From: Gerris lacustris
Taxonomy: Eukaryota > Arthropoda > Insecta > Hemiptera > Gerridae
DNA: 64,000 bases
Assembly (NCBI GenBank): GCA_951217055.1
Contig: OX578284.1
Span: 45,142,967 to 45,206,966, forward strand
Direction: 5' to 3'
The notes beneath the pieces were generated by a model, which was not told where the DNA came from, ran no database searches, and was given only the letters and a program-made list of their open reading frames with translations. This document shows positions 47,985 through 58,900 of this stretch, in pieces (the first letter of the stretch is position 1; each line of letters begins with the position of its first letter). Made by a program: the position numbers and the translations under genes.

Positions 47985-48590
47985 ATAACAAGTATGATCA
48001 GAGTAGTTCAAGTAGGCTAATGTGGTCAATTAACCGTAACTAAGTATGATCAGAGTAGATCAAGTAGGCTAATGTGGTCCATTAACCGTAACTAAGTATG
48101 ATCAGAGTAGTTCAAGTAGGCTAATGTGGTCCATTACCCGTAACTAAGTATGATCAGAGTAGTTCAAGTAGGCTAATGTGGTCCATTACCCGTAACTAAG
48201 TATGATCAGAGTAGTTCAAGTAGGCTAATGTGGTCCATTAACCGTAACTAAGTATGATCAGAGTAGTTCAAGTAGGCTAATGTGGTCCATTAACCGTAAC
48301 TAAGTATGATCAGAGTAGTTCAAGTAGGCTAATGTGGTCCATTACCCGTAACTAAGTATGATTAGAGTAGTTCAAGAAGGCTAATGTGGTCCATTAACCG
48401 TAACTAAGTATGATCAGAGTAGTTCAAGTAGGCTAATGTGGTCCATTAACTGTAACTAAGTATGATCAGAGTAGTTCAAGTAGGCTAATGTGGTCCATTA
48501 ATCATAACTAAGTATGATCTGATTTGTTCAAGTAGGCTAAGTGGTCCATTAACCGTAACTAAGTATGATAAGAGTAAGAGTAAGCTAATG
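47985..48590. repeat. Tandem array, period 52 bp
   Basis: About twelve units of AAGTATGATCAGAGTAGTTC, AAGTAGGCTAATGTGGTCC and ATTAACCGTAACT with few changes; period 52 measured at 48041 and 48093. No spacers, so not a CRISPR. Confidence 0.95.
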
Positions 48591-48599
48591 TGGTTTGAA

Positions 48600-49246
48600 T
48601 CATTATCAAGCTATTCTTCTATAATCTGCGTAATGGAGGATTTTAAGTCTACATTTAATTATAAATAATACAAATAAATAAACATGGATCTGAATTAATA
48701 AGATTAAAAAAAAATGATTTATTATTATAATAAAACCAAACATATTTTTAATTAATTAAAAAAATAAAATAAACAAATATAATAAATCAAAACATATATT
48801 TGATTAATTTTTAAAAAAGATATTTGTATTTTTGTAGTCTCATTACGTGTTTTCTTCCATTTTTTAAAAAAAATATTTATTAAAAATAAATAGTCAACTT
48901 TTAGACAATTCATGTTCTTTTTTGTTCATTTGTTCATTATTTTTCCAATACGAACTACTTAAGAGGCTTGTTCAAATATTGGCAGTTTCTAATGAGATTT
49001 CGTAGAACTACCTCACAGTGAAAAATTTAAAGAGCGAAATTTATCACTTTAACCAAATTAATTCTTGACAACCAAAATTGGAGCAAAATGAAAATGTGAC
49101 TTATGAAAAATGGGATGCAAAAACGATTGAGAAGGTCATCAACAACTGGAGAACTGATAAATCATAGTTCTTTAATCATAGGTAATCATCAGCTCCCTGA
49201 TGATATCTAATGAAAGTTGTAGAGTAGAAAACTGATCTATATTAAT

Positions 49247-49281
<35 letters not shown>

Positions 49282-49740
49282 TAAACTAAATTTTGCTCTT
49301 TAAATTTTATTCACTGAAAGATAGCTCGATACAATGTATTGTTTTTACAAAAAGAGATGGATTAAATAAAATAATTTACAAAGTTTCATCTTGTTATGGA
49401 TAGAGTAAAAGAGGAAGAAAAATTTGAAAAGTGGCGTTCTATGAATTCAAAACAGTTTTAATGCCCTTTCCTTGAAAAGGTTGTCAAATCAAATTCGTCA
49501 AACAATATATATATATATTAAAAAAATACATTATTAAAAAAATAACATAAAATATCCACGTTTAAAAGAGAAAGGAACAAAGTCACATTTTTTAAAAAAT
49601 TCTGCTAAAATAGTTAATATCTTCATGATTGATCATGTTCTTATAAAAAACTGAAAATTAAAAATTTGAAAAATGTTATCTTTATAAAAAATTTGTTAAG
49701 CGTGTACTTTTTAAATTGGCTTTTTTTTGGTCAGGTGCTT
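48600..49740. other. Intergenic, no gene seen
   Basis: AT-rich with a T homopolymer at about 49249-49277. Confidence 0.5.
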
Positions 49741-49744
49741 ATCT

Positions 49745-49750
49745 TTTATT
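49745..49750 (-). promoter_or_regulatory. Poly(A) signal for Oga
   Basis: AATAAA on the minus strand about 95 bases after the Oga stop codon. Chance occurrence is possible in AT-rich DNA. Confidence 0.5.
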
Positions 49751-49844
49751 TTCGTCTTTGTGAAACAAGCATTGCGGATGTCAATATCGGTCTATAGATG
49801 TTTGTCTGAAGTACTGCAGCGGTAGTAATGACGCTCAACGTCTG

Positions 49845-49963
49845 TTAGAAGACTCGACCCATTTGAATTGTAGTTTCGTCTCGACCATGCTCGACAAAAC
49901 CTAGTTTTGAGTAAAGTTCGACCAGTGAACAATGATTAACAACTGTATAAACACCACAAGAAC
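49845..49963 (-). CDS. Oga: Oga last exon and stop
   Basis: Acceptor TTTTCAG. Codes SCGVYTVVNHCSLVELYSKL, then GFVEHGRDETTIQMGRVF and TAA. Matches the ending FYSKLGCFEIA...VILGRSL of human OGA. Confidence 0.93.
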
Positions 49964-52900
49964 CTGAAAAAAAATAATAATGAAGTAATAATTGAGTAAC
50001 TAAAACTTGATCGAACAGAATTTGAAATATTAAAGATTAGCTAAATAATTAATAAAACAACATGAAATAAAATCATTTACCAAAAGCTCTAAGGGCAGCT
50101 AGAGTGCAAAGCATAAGTCGTTTAGCTAAAGATTGGTCTGTTGTATTAGATAAGAGACCTAGGGTGATAAGGGAAGGGTTTTGGGGGCGGCATCCATTCA
50201 ACAGTGAATTGTAGAAATCATCCTGCAAAATACATTATTTTAAGAAAGAATTTTAAACAAAACCAACATGTAAAGAGATTTTTAGAAGTTATTATATAAC
50301 ATTTGTTTTTGACGGAATTTGTGAGTTTATATTTGTTATAACTAGGCATCGCGTGGCTCTATCATTGAAGCGAGCGTATTGCAATAAAATACTGAATATT
50401 GAAATTTTTTAATCATGATGAATGTCATAGTTGAAGATAAGTGGAAGAGGGTAGAAGGGGTAGAGTGGGGGTACTCGGTACAAAGCTTTACTTCATAACA
50501 AACCTACACACAAAACGACTATAAGAATCTTAACCACCCGGAATAGCTTTTAAACTAATATTATAAATGTATCACTTCATTACTCAAATACTACTGCTTG
50601 TATCAAGTTGAAATTTTACATACTTGTTTCAATTGTACTTTAGACGATGTACATGGAGTTTTAATAAAATCGTTACGTTAGAACGTAAGATATCGGTAAA
50701 AAGGTTGTTTTCTCTATTTTAAACGTTTAGGTCCGCTTTAATAGTTTTAGCTATCTTTATTAATTCATAGCAGTGTCGTTGTTGGTTTTACTGAAAAATG
50801 TTATTTGAAAAAAATGTTTGTCTCATCGAGTAGGTGATGATAGAATTTTTTCCCGTCCTGAAATTCCAATTTTAAATTTGAAGCTCACGTTTACGCGAGC
50901 ATTGTGCGCGAACTCTTGGACGGATCACGCTGTCCAACGAACTTAGCCTGAGTATTAGTAAGAGGATCATGTATACCAAATTTCAACTAAATCGGTCAAC
51001 TTTTACTCAAGTTATCGTCACACGCGTAAACGTTACTGACAGACAGACAAGATGCATATTTCGTTGAATGTAAGAAGCTCACTTACGCTCGCTTCAATCA
51101 TTATTTTTTGTATCTAATCTTCTAATCCTGATCCATGCAACGTTAGATCATTACTGGATCAAGGGATCGGCACATTATAAATCATCAGTGTGAAAAGATC
51201 TGATTTTAAGTACTGATCAATAACAATCATCTGTAGATCAGTGGTTAGATGTTTGAATAGCTAAATCCAGGACTCAGTGGTTTTATTTCCGGATGTGATG
51301 TGTTTTTCATTTATCTATCTATTCCCCTAATTATTGATTAAAAATTAACAAATTAAATTCATAAATACTTACATGTTCCACATCAGTCTTGTTAACTTTT
51401 TCCTTAGAATTGACGATAGCAAGGCAGTAACCAACTATTGATTTTTTATTATTCTCAGATTGTTTATCCTCTTCAATAACAAAACATATTTCGGGCTTAA
51501 ACTTCAGCATAGATGTCAGCACACTAAAATAAATTAGATGTTAAAAATTTCTTATACAATGGAGTTTCAGGTATCATACACATTTAAATTAAAAAATCAC
51601 TTAGACCCTAAACCGTATGGAGTATAGACTCCCACAAACAGTTGTATCTGAAAATAGACCGCAATTTACGGTAATAGGTTTTAGAAATTTTTTAGATAAG
51701 AGAGGAATAATGTATAGCATAATTGCCCCATATCACCCAAACTCAAATGGACTAGCAGAGAGAGCTGTACAGAAAGCCATGGGAGAAGTATAAAAAGATT
51801 AAAAGTTTCATAAATTAGTATCTTAACTAGGAAACCCCATGGCAACAGCTACTAGAGAGTCAGCTTAATAAACTCATGTTTCGATGGGACATAAGAACTA
51901 GGTTAGATCTTATGAAACCGGATGGTAAGATCTAAAATTATATGTGAGAAAAAAGCAATTAAAAGAGCAGAAAAAGGCCAAGTCAGATAATACATACAAA
52001 CTGGATGTAAGAGGACATTTAGGACTGTAAACGGAACGGAAGGAGAAGTAATTTACAGAATCTTGGTTCAGGATGTGTAGCAGACATGTTGATTAGATCA
52101 GACCTTTAAGACTTGGAGGGGAGATCTGACATGTCATTGTTTTATTTTGTATTTTTATATTTATAATTTGATTTTATGAATATTATGTCATCACCGTTAT
52201 ATAAATAAATATATGTGTATTTGTCTTATATAATTCAATTGATGCATGTTTTTACAAAGACTTGATTGACATGAAGTGAGAGACTGACCATTAACCAGTA
52301 CCTAACAGATACTGGCTTGAAATATTATATAAATATAAAATAGTTAAGCATTGTTGAATAAATTGCATGGCTACTGCCTCTTTAGACGTTGAGGAGGGTT
52401 TCCAGGAATGAATGTTAAAGACAGGTTGGGGATTGAAGGATTGGGATGTTCAGATATCGAATCATGGAGAGATTTGTAACAGGGTTATGACTAGGTGGTG
52501 GATAGTCAACATAATAATAAATACATTAACTAAAATTAAAAAGTATTAAATGTGCTTACTTCTGTTGATGTTGTGATGCGTCTGGAGTGCTAACAGTTGC
52601 AAGAGCAATCAGATCTAACTCCTGTTTATCTTCATCGCTGCTAGCGTTATACTCTCTAATGGTGTATATAGTTGTACAGATTACTTGAGGAATTTTATAG
52701 ACAAACAGATCAGATCCTCCGTCAATTGGGATTAACCTCTGTAACAAATAAAACAAAAAAATAATTAATAAATAAAATATACTTAGAATTTAGTTATTTG
52801 TTTCCCCTGACATTTGTGAAACATGGTCTTAGTTAATATCTAACCACACATTGGTAATTTTACATTATTTTCATCATTAGTTCGTAAGTAAAAAATCCGT

Positions 52901-55900
52901 CAATAAAACCTCTCCTAAACTTTTTCATAGATACTTCTTAAGATTGTTACTCCCCTATGCTTTTTTTAGAATATAAATGACTTTGACTAAATATCTATTA
53001 AGATAAAGGGATATGTTTAGTCCAATGTACTTTGGGACAAAGGAATATCACACGTCTGTTTTTATAAGGGAAGTAACAGTATAAAGAAGAACATTCTGTA
53101 AACCATCTTTAGATTGTTACCCCCCTCTATTTTTTAAAAGGGGGGTAACAATCTAAAGAAGTGCCTTTTCATATTCGAGACATAATTACCGTGTCCAGTG
53201 TTTTCAATTTGTTAGTTGTTTCGGATTTCCTTGATTAAATTTAATTATTATTAAAAGTTTATCAAAATTTTAAATAAAAATAATTTCTCCTGGCGAGGAG
53301 GCAAACCTGGCCTATATTTTTCCCCAGAAAAATTACACACAGTTCAATTTTTATACAAATGAACAACATAATAATAATCTGGTGCACAACAGCCTGCACA
53401 GGATTTGAAAAGGGCATATACAACATAGGATTTTTCTTCTTTTTTTTTTGTATAATCTATAAAATTATTTTAATCGGAACCATTTGTGAGTAATTAACTT
53501 TTTTTCACAATTCATTACGCACAATTCATTAAGTTTCAGGGGGCTCCCACAATTTTAAAATTAAAATTCATTTCTCAATTTTTCCTCAAGGTATGATTTT
53601 TTTGAACATGTAGAAAGTAAAAAGTTAAAACAAATTACAAGTTGAATTAGTTGTAAGTTACCTGTAAATCAGAAGTCAATCCACCCCTGAAAACCCAGGG
53701 CTCCTGATCCCCACTCATAAAGCTCTCCTTCCAACCTTTAGAAAACCCTGAAAAGAAAAATGGAGTGAATAAATAAGAAAAATAAGCAGTACTTAAAATT
53801 AAACCAAAACATAAGTGTTTGCAGAGTAACAGTATGGACTAGATGGTGTAAAAATGTCTGTGGTCTCTTTAAATGAAAGGAAGATCTGTTTAAAAACATT
53901 TTTTGCAAGCTTGGTATTTTATACTCAGTAGAAAAGATTATGTAAAGAGAAATAGAAAATAGAACTATAATGAAATCAAGAATAGAGAGATATATCTTCA
54001 TCATTTATAAAAATAGACTGCCAATCGGTGTGGCACATAGCTTCTTCGCATCCTACCATGTACTTTATTGATTTTATGTTTCCCTCGTTTTTTTAATCTG
54101 TCAAAATTGTTTTGATTTCTTACATGAATTTAAAGTATCAATTTAGAAAAAGTTAAAGAGCGCGGTTCAAATTAATCTGGTGCTATCTGCGGATGGTTAC
54201 TTTCGATAACCTATAAAAGTTTTATACAAATCAGATAAGTACTTTTGAGACTATAGGTGTATGACCTACCAAACAAATTTCATTAAAAATTGGACGTATA
54301 GTTTTTAAAATATGTTGGTTCGCAAAAATTGAGCGACAGACCAACAGACAGACACAAAACCACAAATGTTCCCTGATGTCAGAAACGGATTTCTGACTTG
54401 GAATTTTTGAAATTGGAGACATCATATATTTCTGTTCTTCAGAACGATCACATAGCTTCCGTTACCTTCGTAAATTCGGAAGCAAAAGGAGTTTTACTGA
54501 CACAACAGCTCCTGAATTTTATGTTGTTTTTTTTATTATTATTCCCTATAAATTGAGTACCTCTTTTATGAAACAACTTAAATAATAATTTAAAATGGAA
54601 TACTTACACGTGTAATTTCCTAAAAACGTATTATCAGAAAGATTTGATATATATCCTTTTCCTGAAAAGCAATACAGAGTATTAAGTAAATAAAATGTAG
54701 AAAGAGGAAATTGCAAGATAGATAAAATTGCGGATTCATTAAAAAAATTTAAGATTGGTTATTCTCACAACAAATCACAGATTTTATTAAATTCATTATA
54801 TAAGACACATCTTAACTTTTTTTTAAAAAAAAAATGGAGGAATCTTACCGAGCCATTTAATATAAGAATTGAGAGTTGACACCACAGCCCTTATTTCCCA
54901 AACGTAAGGATAAAGCTCATAAAGAAGTTCTTTATTATTGATTACATTAAGTTTCTGGAAGAGAGAATCAATACTTTGGCTAAGACTGTCCAGTTTCTTA
55001 GCTCTTGCTTGCCACTCCTCCACCTGAAAACCACAAAACGTTTATTTGGCAAGTCAAAAATATGAAAAGTTTCTAGGAATTTTACACCTAGAAATATCAA
55101 TTTAGCTGTTTCGTATTTGACAGCCTTATTCACAATTATACAGTACATGGCGCTCAATGTCACACTATGGGGCCCAGACAAAGTGATATCATTAACTAAC
55201 TTGTGTAAATTTGTAGATGAAACAATATGAATCATTGAAAGATTAAAACACTGTGTTTCATAGTAATGGGGGAGGTGAGATGAAGTTCACTTTCTAAGAA
55301 AAAAGCATGTTCACTGAAACACCAGTACCACACTGCAGTGCTAGGAACGAAGTTCCAGACACTTATCATTAAATATAAATTATAAAATCACACTGCTAAT
55401 TATATAATGCTAACTACTTATACATGGCAGAATAAGAAATGAGACAAAATTTAAAGTAACTAACTATTTCCACTTAGCGGAGTTAAGGCAAAATTAAAAG
55501 AAAAGCTTTTTTTTCTCTATTTTAAAGGTTTAGGTCTGCTTAAATAAACTTAGCGATCTTTAACACTTCATAGCGGTGTCGGTGCTGGTTTTACTAAAAA
55601 ATATTTATTTATAATTTATGTTGTTTGTCTCATTGAATAGATAAAGTTAGAATTTTTTCCCGTCCTATAATTCCAATTTTACATTTGAAGTATACGTTAC
55701 TGCGAGTGTTGCATGTAAACGCTTGTGCGGATAACGTTGTCCAACAAACTCTTCTTGGGCATTGGTAAAATGAACATGTATACTAAATTTCAACTAAATA
55801 GGTCATCTTTTACTCAAGTTATCATCATCGGTCGATTTTGAGACAGTTGGTTTTGTGGCGGTCGTTTTTTTCAGATTCACTCCACGGTTTTAGATGCTGT

Positions 55901-58900
55901 AATGTGCCATAAAGAACTTTGTTCCAAAAAAATCCAACAATCTCGACTTTGATCACAATAAATAAAATATTGATAGCAATAAATGGGTTTTATAAATTAA
56001 AATGTTTTAAAACTTACAAAAAAGTTTTGATAAGTAAGTTTAATTTACCTGTGAGCAATTTGCAGATGGTAATATGTGGGCATTAGTATGAAGCCAATGG
56101 AACTCTGATAGTACTGCAATACCCTGAGTACCATGCTCAAAAGGAAGATAGAAAAGATCACAGAGTAAGCCAAGGTCTTCAACGGTCATGCACCCAACAT
56201 CACTCCTAAACATGATAACAAATATTATACTACAAACACCACAAAGTAAATGCATTATATTACCAAAATATTTCAATTAAAATTGAAAATTAAACAATTA
56301 ATTTTTCAAGGGGATGGCAGATCCATATTTTATGATTATTTACATTGTATACTATTATTTACTTATTTTATTATATATTATTGCATTTAATTACAATCAT
56401 CTAACCATTCACTTAAAAAATTCCTTCTATGTCGCTCTTAATTTTGCCCATTACTAATAATTCAAAATTACTCTAAAAAAAAAACAGTTATTTTAAAAAT
56501 AAGTAGAAAATTCTTTATCTTCCTAATGCTTTCGAGCTTTGTAGTAAATAAATAAATGTATAAAGATTCTAATTTCACTATAAAATTTTATACAAATTAC
56601 AGAATTAAATGATTTTGGAACTCACATAGTATCACAGTTAGAATCGGAGGGTTCAGGTGAGCAAGTATCTACTACCATGTTACTACTTACAGGTGACTCT
56701 GTCTTACTATATAATTCAACATCTACAGGTTCAACCTGAAACAAAAATAACCACATGAACAAATCGTAACGTATACAAACTTACTCTTCATGATTACCAT
56801 ATCATTAAGTACATATCTTACGCTTACGTTATCCAGTTAATGATATGTAAGCTTCATATCATCACTCTACTTTAGTGGACCAGTTGTGAATTTGGTTTAT
56901 TAGAAATTTTCAAGAGGAACAAATTTTTAATTTTTATAAAGAATGCGTAAGTGCTCCTTTTAGTATAATGTAAAATATTTGTTTAACAATATAAATAAAT
57001 TTTACCATTGAAGTGACAATATATAAATCATTATTATTAGATTAAAAAAATATATATATTTATAAATAATATATTGCTTCTTTTGTCCTGATTAACAGAT
57101 CCATTCAACAACTTAATACACGTTAAAATAAAATATACAAGATATGTTGTTAATAAGACAGTAGTGGTTTCAAACAAGTTTGAGGGCATGATAGCCACTA
57201 GGCTATTCTGATCTTCTTAAATAATATTCCTCCAGTGGTTCAACCACACATATAGTCCAGGAGATAGCGTGCAAAAAAGTGTCTGACTAACATCAAGCTA
57301 GAATTTTGTATACAAGTCAATCTTTTAGCGCCTTTTAAGAATATGTGGTCGGCTAAGTTCGTCTGCGGGACATAGCATGGCAATAGGCGTTTGAAAAAAA
57401 ACAAACCGGTGGAGAGCAGCCATGTCTCACCAATTATGGTGGACAATGTAATTTTATGATCCTGAGTACAGAATTAGTTAGTAGACCAAAAATCAAGTCG
57501 ATGTTATTTTCGCACTTGATAGGTTAGTTGTTTAAATATTACTAAAAATCAACGTGGTCACATGTAAAGGGACAAACTAACATTAACTTGACTTTCGGTC
57601 TACTAACTAATTCTGTACTCAGGATCATGAAAATCACATTGTCCACCATAATTGGTGAGACATGGCCGCTCTCCACCGGTTTGTTTTTTTCAAACGCCTA
57701 CTGCCAAGCTATGTCCCGCAGACGAACTTAGCCGATCACATATTCTTAAAAGGCGCTAAAACATTGTCTTGTATACAAAATTCTAGCTTGATGTTAGTCA
57801 GACACTTTTTTGCACGCTATCTCCTGGACTAATATCAATTAACTATAATAATTCATATACAAATAAATCTAAATGACTGGAAATGAAAATATAATCAAAA
57901 TAAACAAATAAAAGCTTACAGGGCTAGACTTAGCAGATTCAGGTGGTGGAGTAGCATTGCAATCCATTGGTTCAGTACAAACTTTAGTTTCAGATAACAA
58001 AGAATTCATTATTATTGGATTTACATTACCGTTCGCCTGCAACAAAAGACAACAAATAGATAACAAAAATGTAAAACATTTGCAACAACTATAAACAATT
58101 GCAAAACATGCATTAAACAATTTAAGTTAAGAAAATATTAGTCATTTCTACATTTAAACTAAGTGAACTAGCTAAATCCTCCTTGTTTGATTGTTAGAGA
58201 AAAAAAAAGAAGTCAATTTTATCAAATAAATAGTTTTATGAAATTACAATGAATATTATAAAAATATTTAGTGCAACAGCCCTTCATGGGCCCTTTTTTT
58301 ATGGGGGAGGGGGGTTGGTCAAAGGACTTATACAACTACATATACATACATGTAATAAAATGTTATGGGGTAGGCATGTAACTGCATCAGATATATAAAC
58401 CTTAGTATATGCTTCCATAGCTGGACAATAAACATTAATCTACAATCTACAGTATCACTAATTAAAGGTGATCATAAATTAATTTTCGATCAAAATAATT
58501 ATAAACATAAATATTACCTAGAAATATTCATATTATAAAAAAGAAAGAAGCAAAATATGTGAGGAAAAAGCCTTCGTATGCAATTAACTAAAGATTTAAC
58601 AGTTTAATTCATGTTTCTATAAGACTTTTCAACCCTAAAAGGTCATCTTCAGTCAGTTTAATACTAGACACAACTAATTATAATCAATTTTACAAATCTA
58701 TCATCGTACAAAAATATCCATAATGGTAATTTCTTAATAATAATTAAAAAAGGTTTTTTTATTAAATTAAAAAATTAACATTAACAATATTAATGGGGTC
58801 AATTTACTAACATTAATGATGTTTATCATTGTATACATGTGTAAAAGATATATAGTGAATAAAACTTTACGTTTATCAATTTTAAACTAAAGATATAAAT

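Noticed and set aside
47985..48590. Possible CRISPR-like array
   Set aside because: The 52-bp units are contiguous without unique spacers, and the genome is eukaryotic.
57240..57446. 68-codon frame on the minus strand
   Set aside because: Lies within one arm of the foldback MITE at 57255-57829.
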